Shown: positions 18,284 to 25,269 of the stretch, piece after piece
How positions within the stretch are numbered: position 1 is the stretch's first letter
Layout of the letters: every line of letters starts with the position of its first letter
Position numbers and translations under genes: made by a program
The notes under the pieces: generated by a model
Seen by the model: the letters and a program-made list of their open reading frames with translations, nothing else
What the model was told of the DNA's origin: nothing
Database searches by the model: none
NCBI RefSeq assembly: GCF_000698555.1
Contig: NZ_JFHE01000006.1
Coordinates: 1 to 64,000 of the forward strand
Length of the DNA stretch: 64,000 bases
Origin: Caballeronia grimmiae
Lineage (GTDB): Bacteria; Pseudomonadota; Gammaproteobacteria; Burkholderiales; Burkholderiaceae
Direction: 5' to 3'

Positions 18284-18654
18284 CTCGCGCTCCCTTCACG
18301 ATAACGCTGCATCAGCGCGCGCATGACGAGCGCGGTCACGGCGATGCCGAGCGTCGTGCTGACGATGATCGCGAGCACGATCGCAAGAAGATTGCCGCGC
18401 AACGCGCTCGCCGACACCATGATGCCGACGCCTGCCGGCACGAACAGCAACGAGAGATGGCGCAGCAATTCGTTCGCGGTCGGTTCGATCGCATCGGCGG
18501 CGCGCGGACGCGCCATCAGAAATACGAGCAGCAGCAACATGCCGACGACCGGGCCGGGCACTGGAAGCCGGAAGAGATACGAAAGACCCTCGCCAAGACA
18601 TTGGAAGAGCAGCAGCACGGTCAGTGAGAGAAGCATCGCAAGTCCTGTGTTCAT
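18280..18654 (-). CDS. lrgA: LrgA/CidA-family membrane protein
   Basis: Protein of 124 residues with four hydrophobic helices (LAMLLSLTVLLLFQCLGEG; GPVVGMLLLLVFLM; LSLLFVPAGVGIMV). It is the small partner of LrgB. The start at 18654 is preferred because the family begins near this point; an upstream in-frame ATG at 18759 would add 35 residues that lie in the promoter shared with the nucleoside hydrolase gene, which diverges 133 bp away. Confidence 0.88.
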   Translation of the reverse strand: MNTGLAMLLSLTVLLLFQCLGEGLSYLFRLPVPGPVVGMLLLLVFLMARPRAADAIEPTANELLRHLSLLFVPAGVGIMVSASALRGNLLAIVLAIIVSTTLGIAVTALVMRALMQRYREGSAR

Positions 18655-18787
18655 TGTTCCGAGCGGCAAGCCGCGCGAGCCAATCATAGTCCAGCCGACG
18701 ATTGCACGGAATGCTCCTAGAATGAAGAAGCCGCTGACATCGGCGGCCACGATTCGCACGATAAGTCGAACGACTCAGGAGACAACG

Positions 18788-19897
18788 ATGGCGCCTCGCA
18801 ATGCAGCAGGACTCGTCACAGTCGTGGTGGCCGGCATCGTCGCCGGCTGCGGCGGCTCGGATCATCACGATGCTTACAACGACGCACCGAAGGTCATCAT
18901 CGATTCCGACTTCAACACGATGGGCGACGACGGCCAGCTCTTTGCAATGACGACGCAGTTGATGGGGCAGGGCAAGGTCAACCTGCTGGGACTTTGTGTT
19001 GTCACCGGCAACGACTGGCTGCTGCAGGAACAGGCCGATGCGCTGAAGGCCGTCGAGCGCATGGGCGTGCAGGACAAGGTCGGCGTGTATGCCGGCGCGA
19101 ATTATCCGCTGCAATACGACGTCGCGAGCATTCGCGCGCAGCAGGCCGCGAATCCGAATGGCTATTTCGGCGCGTGGATGCGTCCGGAGCCGACGCAGTC
19201 GTCGCAATTGACGGCGCCGCCCGACGGCTTCGCGCAATCGACGACGCTCAAGGCCGAAGCCGCCGCCGATTTCATGATCGATACGATCAAGCGCTATCCG
19301 AATCAGGTGACCATCATCGAAGTCGGACCGCCGACGAATCTCGCGACAGCCGTGAAGAAAGCGCCGGAGATCGTGCCGCTCATCAAGGAGATCGTGTATA
19401 TGGGCGGCGCGATGAACGTGCCCGGCAATGCGAATGCAGTGGGCGAACTGAACTGGTGGTTCGATCCGGTGGCGGTGCGCACGCTGTTGCAAACCACCAT
19501 TCCGCAGCGGGTTATTCCGCTCGATGTAACGAATACGGTTCCATTAACGGAGAGCGTTTATAACCAGATCGTCAATCCGCCGACGGGACAGACGCCGGTC
19601 ACGCAGGCTTATGCCATCGCGAATGCGGGCGCATTTGCGAGCAATACGAATATCTACGACACGCTGACCATCGGATATTTTCTCGATCCCACGTATGCCA
19701 AAGAGACGCAGAGCGCCTACCTCGATATCGATACGACGCCCGGCGAAGATCAGGGGCATGTGCGTGTGTATCCCGACGCGCCGGCAGCCGGCGCGTCGCC
19801 GCAGAAGATCACTTACGTGACACGGTATGACAACGACCGCTTCTTTGATTTCTACGTGGGCTTGCTAACGAGTCCGGTGCCGGTGAAGTTCCAGTAA
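18788..19897 (+). CDS. Nucleoside-hydrolase-like lipoprotein
   Basis: Protein of 369 residues. An N-terminal lipoprotein signal ends in the lipobox VAGC at residues 17-20, followed by a GGSDHHD linker, so the mature protein is exported and lipid-anchored. The body matches the inosine-uridine nucleoside hydrolase fold: VIIDSDFNTMGDDGQLFAM replaces the usual DTDxGxDDxxA calcium-binding start, then VTIIEVGPPTNLATA and EIVYMGGAM. The normal cytoplasmic enzymes cleave ribonucleosides to base and ribose. AGGAG sits 6 bases before the ATG. The metal-site spacing is changed, so activity is not assured. Confidence 0.8.
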   Translation: MAPRNAAGLVTVVVAGIVAGCGGSDHHDAYNDAPKVIIDSDFNTMGDDGQLFAMTTQLMGQGKVNLLGLCVVTGNDWLLQEQADALKAVERMGVQDKVGVYAGANYPLQYDVASIRAQQAANPNGYFGAWMRPEPTQSSQLTAPPDGFAQSTTLKAEAAADFMIDTIKRYPNQVTIIEVGPPTNLATAVKKAPEIVPLIKEIVYMGGAMNVPGNANAVGELNWWFDPVAVRTLLQTTIPQRVIPLDVTNTVPLTESVYNQIVNPPTGQTPVTQAYAIANAGAFASNTNIYDTLTIGYFLDPTYAKETQSAYLDIDTTPGEDQGHVRVYPDAPAAGASPQKITYVTRYDNDRFFDFYVGLLTSPVPVKFQ

Positions 19898-19901
19898 CGG
19901 C

Positions 19902-21155
19902 TCAGTCCATTCGGGCTTTCGGCGCTATCGCGGGCGTGACGGGTTCGACGGTTCTTTTGATGGCGTTGCCGAGCGCGCTGCGATAGACGTCGAGATAGGC
20001 GTTGACCATCGAGTCGGGGCTGAACGTATCGGCGTGCTTGCGCAGCCTGTCGTGCACGGACGGTTCCTTCAGCAACTCGATGGCTTCGCGAATCTTTTCG
20101 ATCAGCGTGTGCGGACGCTCCATGTCGAAGACGAGATTGGAGCGCGGCTCGATCACTTCCGGAATGCCGCCGCGATTTGCACCAACGACCGGCAAGCCAT
20201 ACGAATAGGCTTCCACGATCACGCGGCCGAACGGCTCATGCCAGATCGACGGCACGATCAGAATGTCGATGCTGCGAAGAAAGTCCTCGGGCTTCACGTG
20301 ACCGAGAAACTGCACGCGCGGGTCGTCGAATTTGCGTTTGAGGCCGTCGATGTAATCCGGGTCGCCCTTGCCGCCGAAGACGAGCGTCCAGTCGAGCGTG
20401 TTGTCGGCGGCGAGCTGTTCGAGCACGACCTCCGAGCCTTTGTCTCGCGCCACGCGGCCAAGCACGCCAAGACGGACAGGGCCGCCCTGGTAGCGTGGCT
20501 TCATGTGCGTAACGGCGTCCTGGCTCGGGACATAGCAGTTGTTAATGACCGCCGTGCGTGTCGCTTCGGGAAAATAGCCGCTGTTCAGATGCTTTTGCAG
20601 CACGAAGCGGCTGACGCCCACGGCGACCTGAACGCGCGTCGACGCTGCCTTTTTCGGCGCGGAATACAACGCGCAGGAACCGCACTGCCGTTTGCAGGGC
20701 TCGACGTCAGAGAACATCGTCGTTGCCGGGCACATCAGATAGTAGTCGCGTGCGGTATGAACGATCGGCACGCCGGCGGCACGCGCAGCGCGCCACACGT
20801 CGACGGACAGACATGCGAGATTGCTCGTATGAATGATGTCCGGCTTTTCCCGCGCGATGATCTCGCGCAGCTTGCGCGACATGACGACATTGACGACGTC
20901 GATGGCATGCCAGATGAACCTGGCGACACGTGAGCGCTTCTTGGGCGCATGCGGCCAATAGAGGTTGGCCGAGCGCAGACGATAAACCTTGACCCCGTTG
21001 AATTCGGTGACGCTATCGTTGCCTGTTCCCGTTGCACAGGCGACGCACACGTCCATGCCTGCCCTGACGAGCCCCTCGGCGAGCAGTTGCGTCGATACCT
21101 CAGCTCCGCCGATCTTGTCCGGATAGTACAACGTGTTGACGATGAGTATTTTCAC
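19902..21155 (-). CDS. GT4-family glycosyltransferase (orphan)
   Basis: Protein of 417 residues, GT-B fold. The N-terminus reads MKILIVNTLYYPDKIGGAEV, and the C-terminal donor half has HEPFGRVIVEAYSYGLPVVG and GGIPEVI. A cysteine-containing middle (MCPATTMFSDVEPCKRQCGSC) is like that found in many polysaccharide GT4 enzymes. It is not closely similar to the tandem pair at 13.5-15.7 kb. It ends 5 bp from the convergent nucleoside hydrolase gene and faces a 1.3-kb poorly coding stretch. No polysaccharide polymerase or flippase is near, so it looks like a survivor of a larger surface-glycan locus. Confidence 0.88.
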   Translation of the reverse strand: MKILIVNTLYYPDKIGGAEVSTQLLAEGLVRAGMDVCVACATGTGNDSVTEFNGVKVYRLRSANLYWPHAPKKRSRVARFIWHAIDVVNVVMSRKLREIIAREKPDIIHTSNLACLSVDVWRAARAAGVPIVHTARDYYLMCPATTMFSDVEPCKRQCGSCALYSAPKKAASTRVQVAVGVSRFVLQKHLNSGYFPEATRTAVINNCYVPSQDAVTHMKPRYQGGPVRLGVLGRVARDKGSEVVLEQLAADNTLDWTLVFGGKGDPDYIDGLKRKFDDPRVQFLGHVKPEDFLRSIDILIVPSIWHEPFGRVIVEAYSYGLPVVGANRGGIPEVIEPRSNLVFDMERPHTLIEKIREAIELLKEPSVHDRLRKHADTFSPDSMVNAYLDVYRSALGNAIKRTVEPVTPAIAPKARMD

Positions 21156-22430
21156 GGCGTTTGAAGTAGTGTCGTCGTCCTACGATAAGGCACCCTCGCT
21201 GTCGGCCCGAAGACAGTTACCAGAAGGCAAGGGGTGCACCGCTGCAGCCATCTCGGATTAGAAGCACAACATGACAGCGTAGTTGCGGCATCGCTCCAGC
21301 CGGTAAGCAGGAGTTTAGGATAAGCCAAAATGCTTGAGAAGGCGCAAAGCGAAACGTAAGCAAATGCAATGCTAGCTTTGATTCGATCGTTTGTGAATCA
21401 GCTTGAATTAGTGACGCGATTCGTCTGCAAATATTGCCGGCTTAGTGCCGGCGTAATGAATTAGTTACGTGTGCTTCTCGCGGTTTTTCCAAACGTCATG
21501 AATCTCGTTTGAGTGTAGTTGCGACGAAGGGTTCACATGCGGGGGTGACTACCGCTATTCGTCAGTTGGGAGGTCGGGGCCGGCAGACGCTGCAGCCGTG
21601 CTGCCAGTTCTTTGACACCCCCGGGTCGAGGCGGATTCATGGTAGGTGTCGTCGGACGGTCGGATCTGTCGGGGGACGGCGTGTATCCGCTGCACGATGT
21701 CGTGGCATTTATCGCCTGGGCAAGCGAATTTGCGGCGGTGTCGGAGCGGCTTCCTCAACGGGAGCAAAAGCATCGGCCGCAATCTGGAGCGTCCAAACGA
21801 CGCTTCGTCAGCACGAAACCAGATATTACGATGTACTACCTATATCTGAAGAACGTGACCGTGTGCCGAAAAGGCAGTTGGTCAGTTCCGAAGAAGCATC
21901 CGAGCGACGTGCGTTATCTCCCGGGCGTCTTTATCAGCCATCGTAGCCAAGTCACATGTGGATACGCCATGACTGTGGGCTGTCTTAACGCGTTTCGTGC
22001 GGTGGCCGCGCATTAACGCGACGTACTCACGGCCTTGGCGTCTCGTACAACGGTGCTTCACTACTTGTTCTACCTTCTGCATGGGGGTGTCGCTTTTCGT
22101 TCGGTGACGCGCACGATCACACTGTGAAACCATGAGTGTGTCGAGCATGACGCGACGAACCTGTTGTGCCTGTTCTGGTTGCGTAGAATTGCGCGTCATT
22201 TGCAGGGCGGTCAGGGTCTCGAAAATCTGACAAAGGTACCGGCTGACACGACAGCCATCGCTGCAACGCGTCTGAAAAACGGCAACGAATAAACGGGATG
22301 ACCGACGATCCCATCGAGTCACTAGACTGATCATCGATGCCCCAGCGATCTTGCGTATTTGATTCACGAACTACTTTATTTGCGAAGCCTTTACCGCCCG
22401 GCATCGCCGAACTGGGCTGCAAAAAGCACC
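21156..22430. other. 1.3-kb stretch without a recognisable gene, more AT-rich than its surroundings
   Basis: The first 350 bp (21170-21520) are visibly AT-rich and probably include the promoter of the glycosyltransferase gene. From 21530 to 22400 several medium-length frames exist on both strands, but none reads as a known protein, has a good ribosome binding site, or keeps the high-GC third-position bias of its neighbours. Scattered fragments may be the remains of mobile DNA. No inverted terminal repeats or transposase motifs could be made out. Confidence 0.5.
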
Positions 22431-22598
22431 TCAAGAAGCCGCTCCGAACGCGAACAGCCCCACCCCCGCCCAAAAAATCATTGCCCACACCAAACCTTCA
22501 TGGTAGAAGCTCCGCTGCATCCGCGTCCCAACCGGCGCGAACCGTAGCACTAACAAGGCAGCAAAAGGAGCAAACGTGAGAAGGACCGCCGAAAACAA
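22431..22598 (-). CDS. Possible two-helix membrane miniprotein (55 aa)
   Basis: A TTG-started frame of 55 residues with two hydrophobic stretches (FSAVLLTFAPFAALLVLRF and GLVWAMIFWAGVGLFAFG) separated by a charged loop (TRMQRSFYHE). It is like many small inner-membrane proteins. It overlaps the first 23 bases and the ribosome binding site of the ribbon-helix-helix gene on the other strand, and has no clear ribosome binding site itself. It could be a real small gene or chance. Confidence 0.3.
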   Translation of the reverse strand: MFSAVLLTFAPFAALLVLRFAPVGTRMQRSFYHEGLVWAMIFWAGVGLFAFGAAS

Positions 22599-22839
22599 GT
22601 TGAAGGTGGTCGCGGTACGTGTCGAGCCGGCGATCGAACAGCGATTGCGGCTATTGGCAGAAGTAACGGGACACAAGCAGTCGTTTTTCCTGCAGCAGAT
22701 GATCGAGCGCGGCATCGCTCAGATGGAAGAAACGTGGTTGCCGCCGGACATGCTCGAGCAAGCGCGCGGCGGCTCATTACAGCGCAGGCAGCCCGCGAGC
22801 GACGCCACGCCCGACCTCTTCAGCAACCTGGCGGACTAA
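22576..22839 (+). CDS. Ribbon-helix-helix DNA-binding protein (antitoxin- or CopG-like), orphan
   Basis: Protein of 87 residues. The pattern KVVAVRVEPAIEQRLRLLAE, then KQSFFLQQMIERGIAQME, is the beta-strand, helix, helix order of the RHH fold used by CopG/MetJ-type repressors and many antitoxins. The GTG at 22576 is supported by AAAAGGAG five bases upstream. There is no RelE, PIN or other toxin-like gene directly downstream, so if it was an antitoxin its partner is lost; it may equally be a stand-alone repressor. It sits inside the AT-rich, gene-poor stretch. Confidence 0.75.
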   Translation: MRRTAENKLKVVAVRVEPAIEQRLRLLAEVTGHKQSFFLQQMIERGIAQMEETWLPPDMLEQARGGSLQRRQPASDATPDLFSNLAD

Positions 22840-23239
22840 CAGGTCACCCACGGCCACCGCTCTTGCTAAACCTTTCGAACCCCTAACGTCGCGACAGCCG
22901 ACACATCCGCGCACCCGCACATCCGCCGGGAATTTGTCTTGCTAATGCACCGTCAAGACGAAAATATGCCCCACAGCGTGTGGAAACGCGCTCCGGTTCC
23001 CACTAAGCGTCTGCTACGCTCGTTCAACGAGGAGCGGCGCTTTACCAGCCGCTTAATACAAGCAAAATCGGCAGGCAAGTCTTTTGGTTTCGTTTTGTTG
23101 GTTGCCGCACGGTCGGGGCATCGGCGGCTTGGGACGATTTCGAGTCCACCGCACCGGTGAACGACGTCAGGCGCTCGCTAACGAAACGGGGCTTGAGCTA
23201 CGACCAAGATTACAAAATTAGTCACACGGAGAATACCGG
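22840..23239. other. 400-bp gap before the ATP-grasp gene, nothing recognised
   Basis: Contains no frame that reads as a protein. The sequence is moderately AT-rich from 23050 to 23230. CGGAG at 23227-23231 serves the ATP-grasp gene. Confidence 0.4.
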
Positions 23240-24136
23240 ATGTCGCTTTCGAAACGGCTCTTTGACAGCGCAAAGGTGTGGTTGCCGGACGATGTGTTCC
23301 TGAGCTTCGTTCATCGCAGGCGCATTGGGCGATTCCCGAATCTGCGGCGTCCCCTGACGTTCAACGAGCAGATCCTTCGGCGCTGTCTGCACCCCGATCC
23401 GCGCTATGTCGACTTGAGCGACAAGCTCGCGGTCCGCGACTACATCGCAAGAAAAATCGGCCCGCAATATCTGATTCCATTGCTCGCTGCCCCATCGGTC
23501 TTCACGAAGACTGTCTTCGACGAACTGCCTAACGCCTTCGTGATGAAGGCCAATCACGGCAGTGGTTTCGTCAAGGTGGTCCGCGACAAATCGACGACCT
23601 CCTTCGAGGAACTGTCGCAACTCGCGCAGTCGTGGTTATCGACGGACTTTTATCGCATCGCGCGGGAGCGGCACTATCGCGCGATCAAGCCGCGCATCTT
23701 CTTCGAAGAGCTGCTGCTCGACGATACCGGCACCGTTCCGCCCGATCTCAAGTTCCACGTCTTCAACGAGAAGTCCGGCAAGCAGACGATCTACGTCCTC
23801 GTGATATCGGATCGCTTCGGCGAAACGCCGCACGGCGACACCTTCGATGCAAACTGGAACCTGCAGAACATTCGCTTCGGCCATTACAAGCCGAGCGACA
23901 AACCCGTGCCGCGTCCCGCGAATCTCGATGCGTTGCTGAAGACGGCCGGTGAACTAGCAAGAGACTTCGAGTACGTGCGCGTCGATCTGTACTCGCTGAG
24001 AGAACACATTTACTTCGGCGAGCTTACTTTCACGCCGGGCGCGGGCGTGTTGCGGATGTCCCCCGATAGCGTCGATTACGAATGGGGCCGCATGCTCGAA
24101 ACGATCCGCCAGGAGTGGGCCACCGAGAAAGCGTGA
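23240..24136 (+). CDS. TupA-like ATP-grasp protein
   Basis: Protein of 298 residues of the TupA-like ATP-grasp family, usually found in capsule, exopolysaccharide and teichuronopeptide loci. The pattern NAFVMKANHGSGFVKVVRD is the family's nucleotide-binding Lys/Gly loop. FFEELLLDD and DLKFHVFNEKSG continue it, and the end (EYVRVDLYSLREHIYFGEL; TFTPGAGVL) holds the acidic metal-binding residues. Family members are thought to join amino acids to sugars by an ATP-dependent ligase reaction. It stands alone, with no sugar genes directly beside it. A ribosome binding site (CGGAGA) supports the start. Confidence 0.85.
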   Translation: MSLSKRLFDSAKVWLPDDVFLSFVHRRRIGRFPNLRRPLTFNEQILRRCLHPDPRYVDLSDKLAVRDYIARKIGPQYLIPLLAAPSVFTKTVFDELPNAFVMKANHGSGFVKVVRDKSTTSFEELSQLAQSWLSTDFYRIARERHYRAIKPRIFFEELLLDDTGTVPPDLKFHVFNEKSGKQTIYVLVISDRFGETPHGDTFDANWNLQNIRFGHYKPSDKPVPRPANLDALLKTAGELARDFEYVRVDLYSLREHIYFGELTFTPGAGVLRMSPDSVDYEWGRMLETIRQEWATEKA

Positions 24137-24147
24137 TCACGCTAGCG

Positions 24148-24187
24148 CATCAAGCATCGGCATCAAGCATCAAGCATCGGCATCACG
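24148..24187. repeat. Tandem 20-bp duplication at the end of the LysR gene
   Basis: Two adjacent copies (24148-24167 and 24168-24187) of CATCAAGCATCGGCATCAAG with one mismatch. The second copy spans the LysR stop codon (complement of 24170-24172), so the duplication lies at the 3' end of the reading frame and just past it. Confidence 0.85.
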
Positions 24188-25108
24188 CTTCGCGAGACAA
24201 AGATCGATGAACCTTTGCACCGGCTGCGGCAGCGTCGCGCCCCGCCGGGTCGCGATGCCATACGGCGGCCCGCGCCGGTCGATCATGATCGGCAGCACGG
24301 CAACCAGCCCGTGTTCCTCGAAGTAGCGCGCCACCTTCATCGGCACGAGGCCGACCGTCCCGCTTCCCGAGCGCAGCAACGACAAGGTCGCAAATGTCGA
24401 TGACGTTTCTATCGCATAGCGCGGAAACGGCAACTGCCTGTCGTCGAAGAGTTGTTCGAGCAAGGAGCGCATCGGCAGCGCGGCTTGCGGCACGATCCAC
24501 GGATTGCCGGTCAGATCGGCAAGCTCGATGCGCTCCACCTTCGCAAGCGGGTCCGCGCCGTCCACGACAAAGCACACTTCCTCCGCTTCGAGCGGCACGA
24601 AGTCGTAAGCATCGGGATGCACGCTGATGCTCGGCCGGCCGATAACCAGATCGAGCAGGCGCTGATCGAGCATCGACAAAAGCCGCGCGCTGTTGTCCTC
24701 CCACACTTCCACCGATATGTCCGGCTGCACCTCGCGCAATGAGCGCAGGATCGGCGTCAGCCACACGGGCATGCTGCCCATGACCGCGCCGATGGCAAGC
24801 GTCCCGCCGCCGCCACGCATGATCGCCGCGAGTTCATCGCGCAATGCGCCGATCTCCGATCGCACCGCACGCGCATGGCGGATCACGCAGCGCCCCAGCT
24901 CATTCGCGACGATGCCGCGCGGCGACCGCGCGAACAGTTCCGCGCCGAACATCGCTTCGATTTCGCGCAGCGATTTCGTCGTCGCGGGCTGAGAAAGCGA
25001 GACCTGCTGCGCCGCACGGCGAAGCGAGCCGTGATCGTCGAGCGCGATCAACAGCGCCACATGGTTCCCGCGCAAGCGCCGCAGGATCGCGTCGATACTG
25101 GTTATCAC
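24170..25108 (-). CDS. LysR-family regulator of the hyuAB catabolic operon
   Basis: Protein of 312 residues. The winged helix-turn-helix occupies residues 12-70 (DDHGSLRRAAQQVSLSQPAT; MFGAELFARSPRG) and the effector-binding domain about 95-300 (LAIGAVMGSMPVWLTPILRS). It is divergent from hyuA with 161 bp between starts, the classical arrangement for a LysR activator. A GTG start at 25108 overlaps a GTTAT-N7-ATAAC palindrome, a plausible autoregulatory site. The effector is unknown; it would be the operon's substrate or an intermediate. Confidence 0.9.
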   Translation of the reverse strand: MITSIDAILRRLRGNHVALLIALDDHGSLRRAAQQVSLSQPATTKSLREIEAMFGAELFARSPRGIVANELGRCVIRHARAVRSEIGALRDELAAIMRGGGGTLAIGAVMGSMPVWLTPILRSLREVQPDISVEVWEDNSARLLSMLDQRLLDLVIGRPSISVHPDAYDFVPLEAEEVCFVVDGADPLAKVERIELADLTGNPWIVPQAALPMRSLLEQLFDDRQLPFPRYAIETSSTFATLSLLRSGSGTVGLVPMKVARYFEEHGLVAVLPIMIDRRGPPYGIATRRGATLPQPVQRFIDLCLAKRDADA

Positions 25109-25117
25109 CGATATAAC
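25101..25117. promoter_or_regulatory. Candidate LysR operator (GTTAT-N7-ATAAC)
   Basis: A perfect 5-bp inverted repeat spaced by 7 bases, containing the T-N11-A core of LysR-type sites. It overlaps the regulator's own GTG start and lies upstream of hyuA on the other side. Binding here would repress the regulator gene and could position it to activate hyuA. Confidence 0.45.
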
Positions 25118-25269
25118 TCCACTGATTCACCTGATCGGAACGTTTCATTATCTGGCCGGGCCATGTCTCTCTACACTGAGTCCGTCGATGCCCGATGCCT
25201 TCAGTGCGGCAGATCATAGCCGCAACGCGCATGGCGCTCAAACAGCACAACGTACATGGAGAGACGCAA

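Noticed and set aside
21882..22367. 161-codon minus-strand frame in the gene-poor stretch
   Set aside because: No recognisable domain, no ribosome binding site, mixed codon use; too weak to call a gene.
24148..24187. CRISPR-like repeat
   Set aside because: Only two adjacent copies without spacers; it is a simple tandem duplication. No CRISPR array was seen anywhere in the window.
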